Below, piece by piece: positions 1 to 8,984 of a stretch of 25,398 nucleotides of DNA. A program made the position numbers and the translations under genes. Numbering within the stretch: position 1 is the stretch's first letter; each line of letters begins with the position of its first letter. Location of the stretch: contig WHUX01000454.1 of assembly GCA_015179025.1 (NCBI GenBank), positions 1-25,398 on the forward strand. The letters run 5' to 3'. Under the pieces are notes generated by a model, which worked only from the letters and a program-made list of their open reading frames with translations, was not told where the DNA came from and made no database searches. Source of the DNA: Terfezia claveryi. Taxonomy: Eukaryota > Ascomycota > Pezizomycetes > Pezizales > Pezizaceae.

Positions 1-397
1 AATTATTTTCCCGCAGTTCAGGGTAATAATTCAATATTTGAGTATTTCAGGGTAACGCCAAGACTTCAGGGTAACAGCTAATATAGCTAGCATATATATG
101 CATATAGTCAGCATATTAATCTGAGTATAACTATTGAACCGTTAATCGGATTCTTATGAAACTTGAACCGTAGCTCCCTCAAGGGTCTATGGACGTTTTA
201 TAAGGATCTTAAACATCTAGGATCATTATAAACCACTCCGAGGTTCATACCCGTTTTATATACTTAACTCTTATAGATAAGTATTTAGAAACGTTTGCAC
301 CACACTGCTAAGAGTGTATCTAGAGTCCGTATAGATTCTAGGGTCGTTCTATGAGGGCCCAAGTACCTTTGGTAGGGCTGGATGTCACCCCGTGACA
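1..397 (-). mobile_element. Ty3/gypsy LTR, partial, copy 1
   Basis: This stretch aligns along its whole length with 23159-23808. Shared blocks include TGAGTATAACTATTGAACC, TATAAACCACTCCGA and GGGCCCAAGTAC. The right terminus reads GTCACCCCGTGACA here and GTCACCCTGTAACA in the other copy, so on the minus strand the LTR opens with TGTCACGGGGTGAC. Differences between the copies are mostly C/T and G/A, and this copy keeps more CpG, so it is younger or less RIP-mutated. Read on the minus strand it has a TATAAAA motif and then three TTACCCTGAA repeats. The left end lies outside the window. It is either a solo LTR or the 5' LTR of a minus-strand element whose body lies to the left, because no polypurine tract or coding remnant adjoins its right end. 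Confidence 0.8.
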
Positions 398-678
398 AGA
401 AGCGCTTTTTTTTTTCCTGATTTAGCTCAGAGATTATTGTTAGTATGTGACAGATGGTGAGTGTTGGGACTTGTAAGTCATGTTTCAGGAGACTGGTTTG
501 CTTTTCTGTTGTGTACCATTGGGTTAAGCTGTGGGCGGACTGTTAAAATCCAAGCTGGTATTGATAATATTGTGTTCAGATCGGTTGAGAAATATTGTTA
601 GTATACATCAGATACTTTAAGACGACCACAATATCCACTGAGAGTTGTAGGAGGCTTCTTGTAGAACAGCAGCTCAGG
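398..678. other. intergenic spacer, possible 5' flank of decayed gene
   Basis: This is unique-looking sequence between the LTR and the first ATG of the decayed gene. It opens with a poly-T run near 406-416. I see no RNA gene, repeat unit or coding similarity. It would have held the promoter of the 679-2617 gene if that gene was ever active. Confidence 0.4.
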
Positions 679-867
679 ATGGTAGTAACACGAAAGTCAT
701 TGACTAAGCCAGAAGCCAAGGGGAAAGGTAAGGAAATGACGCGCAAGCGGAGTGCAAGCTGTGACCTCAGAGACGACACAACCAAACGGCAATCGGTTAA
801 TACCAAAAAGTCTTCCAGCAGACTGTTAAAGTCGAACGGCAAGGGGCAAGCAAGCACGAGTAGTCCC

Positions 868-946
868 GTAAGTGAAAGTGTTGAATAATTGTGTCAATTG
901 TAGCTAATTGATCGAGCGAGTTATAAAGGTTTCGTCGTCTTTTTAG
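868..946 (+). other. candidate intron in decayed gene
   Basis: The donor is GTAAGT at 868, a branch-like GCTAAT lies near 903, and a pyrimidine-rich TCTTTTTAG ends at 946. The length of 79 nt is normal for filamentous ascomycetes. The joined frame does not stay open, which is one reason to treat the host gene as broken. Confidence 0.4.
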
Positions 947-2043
947 GCTACAATCAATTTTCTAGAGGTAGGAATTTGAGCAAGATTGAGAATAGCAGTA
1001 CTTACATAGTACTGGGACAGGGATTACCATCCAGCAACGAATCATCTGGGTCGGCTGGGGGTCGACACAGAGGCACGGAAAGTCAAGGCAATGTTAGCTC
1101 CACCATTGAGCAAACTGGAAAGGTAAACAAACCATTCCGCAAGAATATTCAGGACATGTACTTACACAAAGTACTTGAATCTTAACAGTCTGGGCAAGGA
1201 TCCTCTCAGTTGAGCTGCGAGTAGGGCAGTTCGGAGATAAACCAAGCACGATCGTCACCACCACCTAGCATTGAACTAAGTGTCCATGATAATGACAATA
1301 GACTGAACATATCCAAGAAGTACTGATAGGGGCCAAAGCAAATACAAGGAGGAATCGGAGCTTCACACAGTTTGACGACATAACAAAGGCCGTTGTGTAT
1401 AATGCGCAAATCGCATCGAGAGGATCACCTTGTTTGAGGAGCCATTGCCAGATGCGGATCATACAGAATATATTCTGGCACAGGTATGGAAGGAAGCCGA
1501 AATTGAGTGCAGAGTGGATGAAGAGAGGACAAGTAAGATTGATACATATGTAAGTGAGCTCGTAGTGATTGTGAGGAAAGACGCTGACAATAGTTATCTA
1601 GCTGCGAGTATCCAATCTCGTACAAGATCGCATCTCGTCTATGAAGCAAAGCGTCATATTGCGAAGCTATACTAATTTGACCAAAACTGCAGTTCAGAGT
1701 ACATTCGTAAGAGGGTCAGTTGGTTGTTGGATAAGGATCGTTTGACATGCTAACGTGAAAAAACGGCAATAAGTGAATTGATAGGTAAAGTGTGACTCGG
1801 ATGCTGACAACTCGGGATGATTTCAGGGGTGGGTCATAGGTTCAGAGCGACCGAAGGAGCACGATTCATTCATCTGAATTTCTTTGATGGAGTAAAGAAA
1901 CTGGGAAACCAGGACCAGACATTCATAAGCCGAATTAGTGGTCCATTCATCTGCCTGATATTTGCGACGCTGCGACACCACTACTCACATATGAGAGTGG
2001 GGTGTTCCAAGATGGGACTATTTCAACTATACGAATTCCTCTG

Positions 2044-2091
2044 GTAAGTATAGGACCATGGGAGTTAGGAGTGAAATGCTAAAAGTCTCAT
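2044..2091 (+). other. candidate intron in decayed gene
   Basis: The donor GTAAGTATAG, a branch-like ATGCTAAAA and the acceptor CATAG give a 48-nt intron-like block. It separates the LRHHYSHMRVG segment from the FNRMLEQWEVS segment. Confidence 0.45.
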
Positions 2092-2617
2092 AGTAGCCTT
2101 TAACCGCATGTTAGAGCAGTGGGAGGTCTCCCGACAATGCTGGAGCAAAGTCTGTTGAAGGTAATTCGGTTAGGGATTCTTGGGCACTGCAGGTGCATAG
2201 GAAAGTAATTCTATGGGAACAAGCCGAATCCTATAGTATTGACAATGATGAACTGGACAAATACGCTAAAGAGCTAGCGGAAGATCTGAAAAGGGCAGAA
2301 GAAACACATTTAATACCATGTGGTATTTCGAGGAAGGGTCCCCAACATTGCCAGACACAGAGGGTGAGGTGGATGATGTGCCGACCATGCGTGACGAGAA
2401 TGCCGTACACAGTCCGGAAGTGAGAGATATGATTCGTCAAGGAGGATTTTAAGATGCGGAAAAGGATAGTGGCGACACGGTGGATGCTGGTAGTGAGGCT
2501 GTCGAAGATGAGGAGGAAGATGGAGAGGATAATTCCGAGGATAGTGATTCCGAGGATGCTGATTTGGAGGACGAGGAGGACATGACGGTCAGTCGGAAGA
2601 TGGGATTCGGAGGATGA

Positions 2618-2990
2618 GTTGTAGGACGCGGATGGTGAAGGGTTGGAAAGAATAGTTTTTTTGAAGTTAGAGTTTATAGGGCTGCATATATTTTTTGTAG
2701 AATATGGGGACGAGCAGGATAACAGAAGGTCATGATTCGAAGGAATATTTGTCGGGGTGAGGTGTGCAGTATATTTTGTCGGGTGCAAAGAAAAATGTGT
2801 TAAGCCTTGGATCAGAGGTGGGATAAGATGGTATTATTAGTCAGGAGATAAAGTCGCTGCAGCATGGCAATGAGGAAGATAGGAGTTACTAGGGTTATAT
2901 AGGATTTACATAATGCAGATTGTTGAGTACAGAACCGGGAGGCCGGCAACGGCCGAAGCAGGTCAGGGAAGATAAAATGATGGGCCCCGA
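2618..2990. other. unassigned sequence after decayed gene
   Basis: No reading frame with protein-like content or repeat is evident on either strand. A long minus-strand frame (2231-2788) covers this block and the acidic tail, but it looks like an antisense shadow. Confidence 0.3.
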
Positions 2991-3160
2991 GCTAAGCCCG
3001 ACACTTCTAGACTAGCTAGCTTCCTATCTAAGTACTGCATATATGCCACTATGCAGCTAGGTATGCAGGATGTGGTACTTAGTACTACACACGTCACGCC
3101 ATATAACGTGGTGGAACGAAATGGCAATTCCTACCAGGCTAACGAGCGAAGTGCGCCAGG

Positions 3161-3270
3161 ACGGCAAGGGTCTGTAGCAGTAGTGCCAGGAGGTCAGGGA
3201 TGTCAAAGAGAGGTAACGGAAGGGTCTGTAGCGGTGGCACCAGAAGGCCAGGGATGTCAAGAGAGTGCTG
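3161..3270. repeat. direct tandem repeat, about 55 bp x 2
   Basis: Two adjacent units share AAGGGTCTGTAGC, GCCAG and CAGGGATGTCAA in the same order, starting at 3161 and 3216. Differences are mostly transitions. Confidence 0.75.
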
Positions 3271-3530
3271 GATGCCAGTGGGATAAATAAATAGAGAATG
3301 ACATTGTGACGCCGCCAGAAGAGAAGTGGTGTCCTGGTATGGATTCTCAAGGGTGGGACGCCCACCGTCTGGACACAGAGCCCTGGCGCAGACTCTGGGA
3401 GTAAAGCATCGCAGCGGATACCCATAGGCGGTCGCGCCGAGATGTAGAGGGTAGGGCATTGGCATGACGGCGCAGACCGGCACAGAGAGGCCCAGGGTGA
3501 CAACCAACGTCCGCAGGCCGCTGTTAACTG

Positions 3531-3582
3531 TCAGTTTGTCTTTAGGTCATTAGTAGCGTCGGACGCCGCAAAGGCAAACTGA
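3531..3582. repeat. imperfect inverted repeat
   Basis: TCAGTTTGTCTTT at 3531-3543 pairs with AAAGGCAAACTGA at 3570-3582, 12 of 13 positions, around a 26-nt loop rich in CG. It could be a hairpin or the terminus of a small element. Confidence 0.6.
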
Positions 3583-3720
3583 TATCGTTACAGATGTTGT
3601 CTTGATTATTACTTGTAATTATAGGTAATAGAGTATTGCTTTAGTTCTATTTAATATTTAGACAGTATCCTACTTAAGTATTGTATGATTGTTTAGTAGT
3701 TATCTCCTTGTTATTGCTTT

Positions 3721-3985
3721 AGGTATTATCTATAATACAAGTAATAGGTTATCACCTATAATGTAGGTAATAGGTTATTATTATTCTATTTGGCTCCCAA
3801 GATAGGGATTTTAGAAAGCTTATTTCTTCTATTGCTCTAGCCTAGAATTATATATATATAGCCTCTATCTTTTGTACTATTATTGAATCCCTATCTAATA
3901 TCTTATATATCTAATACAGGACCTTGCTTCTTTCTATAAAGGTGTATACTCCTTATATACTTCTTGGTATTGTCTTACCTTACTT
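3721..3985 (+). mobile_element. solo LTR of the plus-strand gypsy family
   Basis: This aligns with about 17510-17770, which precedes the plus-strand gag remnant. Shared blocks include GATAGGGATTTT, TATATATATAG followed by CTCTATCT, and CTAATACAGGACCTTGC. Homology thins to both sides: 3590-3720 repeats short GTAATAGG-type motifs and 3990-4130 is T/C-rich. No gag or pol follows, so it is a solo or truncated LTR. Exact ends were not resolved. Confidence 0.65.
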
Positions 3986-4171
3986 CTCTATATCTTACCT
4001 CTTTGAACAATTCTATAGCATAGCTACCTCCCTTTGATGTAGATAGCAACCACTTTTTATGTATCTCTTACTTCTCATATTTTACCTCTTGCTTTTAGCC
4101 TTTACTCCATTTCAGCTTCCCTCTACATCAGCAAAAAGAAATATATGTCAGGATATACTACCAAGTATCCA

Positions 4172-4299
4172 GACGCAATTTTGCGTCCTATGCGTCTTGT
4201 GCATCCGGATGCTCCGGGGTATTGTATTACAATCCAAATGCAACTAGGGCCCCACGCTGCATTCTGATGCCATTGGGGCTCCAAAGGCCGTCCGGACGG
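4172..4299. repeat. cluster of three perfect palindromes
   Basis: GACGCAATTTTGCGTC lies at 4172-4187, GCATCCGGATGC at 4201-4212 and CCGTCCGGACGG at 4288-4299. All are perfect and CpG-containing, and they sit just outside the left arm of the large inverted repeat. Confidence 0.8.
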
Positions 4300-4599
4300 T
4301 GGTGAACATAAGCTCAACGTCTGGATATCAGAGCTTATTGCCATCATGTCATCAACTCAATTGAGGTTGTTAACGCTATAGGTTCCACGTCTGGCATTAC
4401 TGAACCAGGGCCCCAAATCAATCTCTTCTATAATGCATACTCACTACTAGCTTGCATCTATGACACTCTAACATCGGCCAGGTATGTAGCCACTATTGCA
4501 GCTATTGAATATGCACGCAGCAGAAAAATCCATGGTATTCGCTAATAATTATATACACAGAAGTATTGATTAATAAATATATATATAGAGCATGCAATC

Positions 4600-4765
4600 G
4601 CTACTCCACTCACTCTAACACTCGCTCTAATACACACTCTAACACTTGCTCCAATACTCGCTTTAATACTCACTCTAATACTCGCTCTAATACTCGCTCT
4701 AATACTCACTCTAATACTCGCTCTAATACTTGCCATAATACTCGCTCCAATAGTCACTCTAATGC
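4600..4765 (+). repeat. 12-bp minisatellite, left arm
   Basis: About 13-14 tandem copies of CTCTAATACTCG and close variants (CTCACTCTAATA, CTTGCT). Because 12 is a multiple of three, frames stay open on both strands (repeating NTRS on one, IRAS on the other) without implying a protein. The same array lies inverted at 9494-9700. Confidence 0.92.
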
Positions 4766-5060
4766 TAGCCGTAATGTGCTGGGATAGACAGTGAAGGGAA
4801 AATACGCAAGGAAGGGAGGTATATAAATAAGAAAACCATAGTTGTTAAGGCCGACTAGTAAAGCTGACAATTTAGACTTTTCGAAGACAATGAGATAAGG
4901 GATAACAAGAGAAGTGGCATGACAGTGATCAATGGAGCTCAGCCCCCTTTCGCCCACGAGTGCCGTACTATTCAATGCCTGGCCTGGAAATAGTCATATT
5001 GATAAATCGTAGTCGTTGTATGTAGATATATGCGGAGTTCACGCTTAGTGATATATTTCG

Positions 5061-5791
5061 TAGGAATTCATGCATTCGTAGGCATATATATATATATATG
5101 CGAAAAATTCATACTTTTGGGGACATATATATATATATATGCAAGAAATCCATACATTCGCGGGCATATATATATATATGTAGGAGAAACTCGTACTTTT
5201 GAAGATATATATATATATATATATGCAAGAAATCCATGCATTCGTGGGCATATATATATATATATACGAGAAACTCGTGCTTTTGGAGACTTATATATAT
5301 ATATGTGCAAGAAACTCATGCTTTTGGGGACATATATATATATATGCGAGAAATCCATGCATTCTCAGGCATATATATATATATGTGCGAGAAACTCATA
5401 CTTTTGGAGACATATATATATATATATAATTGAGAAATCCATGCATTTGTGGGCATATATCTATATATGTACGAGAAACTCATGCTTTTGGAGACATATA
5501 TATATATATGCGAGAAATTCATGCATTCGCATGCATATATATTTATATATGTGTGAGAAACTCATACTTTTGGGGACATATATATATATATGCAAGAAAT
5601 TCATGCATTCGTGGGCATATATATATATATATGCAAGAAACTCGTGCTTTTGGAGACATATATATATATATATATACGAGAAATCCAATTATTCACGGGC
5701 ATATATATATATATATGCAAGAAACTCATGCTTTTAGAGAGTTATATATTTATGTGTGAGAAACTCATGCTTTTGGGGACATATATATATG
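5061..5791 (+). repeat. two-monomer AT-rich satellite, about 18 units
   Basis: Monomers of about 37-45 bp are each made of a unique core followed by an (AT)n run. There are two core types: B is GAAATCCATGCATTCGTGGGC and A is GAAACTCATGCTTTTGGAGAC. They alternate B-A for most of the array, with A-A neighbours at about 5270-5330 and at the right end. The alternation gives a higher-order period of about 80 bp. The (AT)n runs can extrude as cruciforms. Reading frames across it are artefacts of periodicity. Confidence 0.9.
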
Positions 5792-5831
5792 TTCTGGTCT
5801 GTTCCAGGATCCGGTCCATACTGGTATAGAC

Positions 5832-5905
5832 TGGATATCGGAACGGACCAGACCATTACAGTATAGCTGGATATTGCAACGGACTAGGCCATTACAGGAT
5901 TAAAT
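5832..5905 (+). repeat. 36-bp direct repeat x 2
   Basis: The motif GGATATCGGAACGGACCAG followed by CCATTACAG recurs about 36 bp later as GGATATTGCAACGGACTAG followed by CCATTACAG. It sits at the inner edge of the left arm. Similar GGTCCATACTGGTATAG motifs occur at the inner edge of the right arm (about 8897-8985). Confidence 0.7.
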
Positions 5906-5975
5906 TGTTTCATGTCATAGATAGCAACAAGGATTTACTACAATCACAGCAGCCACAGTGGCCACAGCAACATTA

Positions 5976-6137
5976 AAAATACTAAATAGGGACATATCCG
6001 ATATGAAGGTAATTTTGTAGCAACATTTGGTCAAAGAACATTAGAGATAACATAAAATGACCTATCATAGAAAATACTCAGTAGAGGTATACCCGAAATA
6101 AAGGTTATTATGTAGAGAAACATTAGGTCAAAGAACA
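5976..6137 (+). repeat. about 93-bp direct duplication
   Basis: Two copies, starting about 5976 and 6069, share AATACT, TAGNGGNATA followed by CCGA, and GGTCAAAGAACA in the same order. They differ mostly by transitions. Confidence 0.6.
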
Positions 6138-6184
6138 AAAAATCATCTGCCTCACTCTACGTCACGTAGTGTCCACTTCTATCA

Positions 6185-6510
6185 TACTTCCTAGCATGAA
6201 ATACACTAATATCTAGAGCTGGCAAAAGCATGAAAAAACCAATATACAGAGCCAGTGGAAGCATGAAAAACACCAATATATAGCGCCAGCAGAAGCATGT
6301 AAAACACCAGTATATAGCACTAGCAGAAGTATGCAAAACACCAATACCTAGAGCTAGTGAAAGCATGAAAACCACCAATATATACTAGTAGCGCCAGCGG
6401 AAGCATGCAAAACACCAATACCTAGAGCTAGTGAAAGCATAAAAACCACCAATATATAGCGCCAGCGGAAGCATATAAAACACCAATATCTAAAGCCAGC
6501 TGAAGCATGA
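6185..6510 (+). repeat. about 35-bp minisatellite, 9 units
   Basis: Nine units follow the pattern CACCAATATATAGCGCCAGC then GGAAGCATGNAAAA. Two sub-types alternate in part: one with TATAGCGCCAGCGG and one with CCTAGAGCTAGTGA. The centre of the large inverted repeat begins with this array. Confidence 0.85.
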
Positions 6511-6539
6511 ATTACATGCATATATAGAGGCCAAAAAGC

Positions 6540-6800
6540 TATCATTTCTATATGTTTGTCTTCTCATTCATTTCGTATATATGGGTATTTCCTCCTTTGT
6601 GCTAGGTTTTGCCAATTGCAGGAGGAGCCCCAACCAACATAGCAGGATGATTGTAGGTAAGACATGTAATCTGGTTTTAAGGTAGCGCCAGCCGATCCGA
6701 CTGTAATGGCTGGCAGCAAGACATAGCAAGTCCCTATTTCTAAGGTGTGCCCAGCTAGGACTTAGAGCTTTTCTCCTGTTCATTCCTTCCAAATAATTAT
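6540..6800. other. unique spacer between minisatellites
   Basis: No tandem unit or protein similarity is visible. It contains an AGCGCCAGCC-like echo of the preceding array near 6684 and is otherwise unassigned. Confidence 0.35.
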
Positions 6801-7425
6801 GCTCGCTCAATTCTACCCTGATTTGCTTGCTTATTTTCTCACTCATTTTCTTACTTATTTGCTTACTCATTTTTTCACTGATTTGCTTGCTCGATTCTAG
6901 GCTGTTGTACTAGCTCGATAGTATGCTGATTTGCTGTTCGATTCTAGGCTGATTTGCTTGCTTGATTATATGCTGATTTGCTCGCTTGATTATATGCTGA
7001 TTTGCTCACTGGATTATATGTTGATTTGCTCGCTCGATTCTAGGCTGATTTCCTCGCTCAATTCTATGCCAGTGGTGATTTCCTTGCTCAATTCTCTGCT
7101 GATTTCCTCTCTAAATTCTAGGCTGATTTGCTTACTCGATTCTATGCTGGTTTGCTCACTCATTTTCTCACTGATTTGCTTGCTCGAATGTATGCTGATT
7201 TGCTCACTCAATTGTAGGCTGATTTCCTCGCTCGATTCAGTAATATCCTTGCTCAATTCTCTGCTGATATCCTCGCTCAATTCTAGGCTAATTTCCTCGC
7301 TCAATTCTAGGATGATTTGCTTGCTCGATTCTAGGCTGATTTGCTCGCTCGATTTTAGGCTGATTTGCTCACTCGATTCTAGGCTGATTTGCTTGCTCGA
7401 TTTTAGGCTGATATCTAGGGTGATC
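6800..7425 (+). repeat. 24-bp minisatellite, about 25 units
   Basis: The consensus unit is GATTTGCTCGCTCGATTCTAGGCT. The left edge is degenerate (TTTTCTCACTCATTTTC variants) and the array is most regular at 7200-7410. Long open frames run on both strands because the unit is a multiple of three (repeating SLESSEQI on the minus strand). I do not call a gene. Confidence 0.9.
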
Positions 7426-8060
7426 AAATATCTAGGCTAACATATAGAGTGAGCAAATATCCAGGCTAACATATAGAGCGAGCGAATATCCAGGCTAACA
7501 TATAAAGCGAGCGAATATCTAGGCTAACATATAGAGTGAGTGAATATTCAGGCTGGCATATAGAGTGAGCGAATATTTAGGCTAATATCTAGGGCGAGCA
7601 AATATGCAGGCTGATATCTAGGGTGAGCTAAGATCCAGGCTGACATCCAGGGTAAGTGAATATCTAGGCTGGCATATAGAGTGAGCAAATATCCAAGCTA
7701 ATATAGGGGGAATATGCAGACTCACTAGAGGGGGTTATCCAGGCTAATATCTAGGGCCAGCAAATATCTAGGCTGATATCTGGGGCAAGCAAATATCTAC
7801 GCTGATATATAGGGCAAGCAAATATCAAGGCTGATATATAGGGCGAGCGAATATCCAGGTAGGTATATTGAGTGAGCGAATATCTAGGCTAACATATAGA
7901 GCAAGCGAATATTCAGGCTAACATATAGAGCGAGTGAATATCCAGGCCGATATATAGAGTGAACGAATATCCAGACTGGTATATAGAATGAGCAAATATC
8001 TAAGCTAGCATATAGGGTGAGCAAATATCTAGGCTGGCATATAGAGCGAGCAAATATTTA
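7426..8060 (+). repeat. about 30-bp minisatellite, about 21 units
   Basis: The consensus is GAGCGAGCGAATATCCAGGC then TAACATATA. It abuts the 24-bp array directly and shares CTAGGCTGAT plus a GCGAGC/GCTCGC motif with it, suggesting one array arose from the other by rearrangement. Units with GATATCTAGGG-type ends cluster at about 7590-7640 and 7740-7840. Confidence 0.88.
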
Positions 8061-8210
8061 TTCTACTGTATATTTTCTGTCGCTGTATATTTCCTATCTC
8101 TATATGCTGTATGTTTCCTATCTCTATGCATCTGTCTCTACAATTGAATTGGCAAGTAGAAAAAGTAATGAGTTTTAGCAAAATATAGCACTATAGTATT
8201 TGAAACTGAT
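8061..8210. other. short T/C-rich tract after minisatellites
   Basis: TTTCCTATCTCTAT occurs twice (about 8088 and 8118). Nothing else is recognised before the tRNA-like segment. Confidence 0.4.
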
Positions 8211-8470
8211 AGTAGGCATAGCGTAGTAGTAAGTTCTTTACTTTATGGTTTATGTTTATTTATTGAGGGCCCAAGTTCAATTCCTAGTGGAGGCAAGAAG
8301 TTAATTGCCTTAATATCACTGTCGGCAGACTGGGAGTAGGGTTGTTGGGTATCTATTCTTTAATGCTTCAGTTCACTATATCTCTACTAAAACACAAGTC
8401 TACAACGAGGGCAACCTAAGAAGTAGTATGATAGCACTTGAAGTATAGTGAACTAGAGTAACTTATTTTA
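8211..8470 (+). mobile_element. tRNA-like head with A and B boxes, SINE-like candidate
   Basis: TAGCGTAGTAGTAAG (8219-8233) fits a tRNA-type A box. AGTTCAATTCC (8274-8284) fits the B box GGTTCGANNCC with only two G-to-A changes. The 41-nt spacing between them suits an internal RNA polymerase III promoter. The segment does not fold into a full tRNA: the seven bases before the A box do not pair with the GGAGGC that follows the B-box arm. A tRNA head joined to an unrelated body (about 8300-8470) is the SINE layout. No second copy was seen in this window and the 3' end is undefined. Confidence 0.4.
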
Positions 8471-8920
8471 CCTTTTGACCTAAGTATCTTTCTTAGCAAC
8501 CACTCTAGGGATCGAGACTCCTTTTTTTCTATAACCTTTAATACGACTATGATCTTTGCCCGAGTAGTGATCATTGCCAAATCAGGGTGACCACATCGTC
8601 ATCAACCTCAGTTACCTTATTAGATAATCATGAGAATAAAATGGATTATTTCAAAATGCATATAATACAGGTGAACTACAAGAACAAGCGTAGCTATACT
8701 GGGAGACTATTTGTGTTAGAGTTTGGAATGGAATGGTAACTACGTAGAGGGTAGAGGTTAAGGTAGACATGAATCTAGGAATATAGCATCAAATGATTTA
8801 CGTTGGTTAGGCTAAATGTGTAAGGAAATATAAGAAGATATGAATATTTATGCCATCCCGGAATAACCTGGGTAATCTCACAATCTCGCAATGGCCCGGT
8901 CCATACTGGTATAGCCTGGG
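8471..8920. other. unassigned sequence in repeat centre
   Basis: Unique-looking, moderately AT-rich DNA. No gene or tandem array is seen until the GGTCC-rich motifs near 8895. Confidence 0.35.
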
Positions 8921-8984
8921 CAATCCTGGATCGGTCCAGTCCATACCAGTATGGCCTGGAATCCCGGAACGGACCAGAACATAT

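Larger units (their letters stand above)
679..2617 (+). pseudogene. decayed multi-exon gene, DUF6532-like fungal protein
   Basis: Coherent coding pieces run in order on the plus strand but in different frames. At 679-867 is a basic, low-complexity N-terminus (MVVTRKS, then many K/R/S). At 976-1185 is a Ser/Gly-rich piece. At 1430-1700 a helical segment contains HIAKLY, then a TAA, then SSEYIRKRVSWLLDKDR. At 1817-2043 is a block with FIHLNFFDGVKKLGN and an LRHHYSHMRVG stretch. About 2092-2150 contains FNRMLEQWEVS. At 2193-2617 is an acidic tail with one TAA at 2450-2452 and a frame change near 2295. Intron-like signals support a once-spliced gene: GTAAGT at 868 with TTTTTAG ending at 946; GTAAGA at 1707 with GCTAAC and ATAAG; GTAAGT at 2044 with GCTAAA and CATAG ending at 2091. 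The order of a YIRKRVxWLL..DR motif, an FF.G..K.G block and a later LR..Y...G helix recalls fungal DUF6532 proteins. That assignment is from memory and tentative. Frames do not join cleanly, so I call it a pseudogene; an unusual intron pattern could rescue part of it. Confidence 0.45.
2991..3590. other. CpG-retaining GC-rich block, function unknown
   Basis: This block is clearly richer in G+C and in CpG than the repeats on either side, so it has escaped heavy RIP. It contains a 55-bp direct repeat (3161-3270) and ends with an imperfect inverted repeat (3531-3582). Frames on both strands are short and overlap one another, and none resembles a known protein. It may be an LTR or non-autonomous element not otherwise represented here, or ordinary intergenic DNA. 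Confidence 0.35.
4372..5833 (+). repeat. left arm of large satellite-bearing inverted repeat
   Basis: Read inward, this arm matches the reverse complement of 8921-9945 block for block. The order is CTATAGGTTCCACGTCTGGC (from 4375), a GAATATGCA block near 4508, an ATATATAGA-GCATGCAATCG tract, the 12-bp minisatellite (4600-4765), a roughly 300-bp unique block with GAGAAGTGGCATGACAGTG and TATTCAATGCCTGGCC, then GGAATTCATG, the AT-rich satellite (5061-5791), and a GTTCTGGTCTGTTCC junction. Transitions dominate the differences. The arm is longer than its partner because its satellite has about 18 monomers against about 6. Foldback-type elements have arms made of short tandem repeats, and this fits that description. 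No transposase reading frame is present. Confidence 0.8.

Noticed and set aside
405..421. Poly-T followed by TCCTGAT beside LTR copy 1, similar to the right end of the 244-bp element
   Set aside because: Too short and low in complexity; no other part of the 244-bp element is present.
2231..2788. 185-codon minus-strand frame
   Set aside because: It lies antisense to the acidic tail of the decayed gene (GAG/GAT runs give Ser/Ile/Leu on the other strand), with no domain recognised.
3057..3507. Overlapping frames of 79-148 codons in the GC-rich block
   Set aside because: Frames on both strands overlap, carry low-complexity repeats and resemble no protein family.
4542..4787. NTRS / IRAS repeat peptides, also at 9482-9808
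   Set aside because: Product of the 12-bp minisatellite; no start context, domains or non-repeat coding sequence.
5061..5791. CRISPR-like regular repeats
   Set aside because: There are no unique spacers; the whole monomer is repeated, and the genome is eukaryotic.
5030..5829. Frames of up to 235 codons rich in Ile/Tyr
   Set aside because: They translate the AT-rich satellite; overlapping frames on both strands are equally open.
6931..7440. Long open frames on both strands (169 and 137 codons)
   Set aside because: The 24-bp tandem unit is a multiple of three, so frames stay open by periodicity. Composition is purely repetitive.
8211..8295. Functional tRNA gene
   Set aside because: No pairing acceptor stem and a degraded T stem; only the A and B boxes are tRNA-like.
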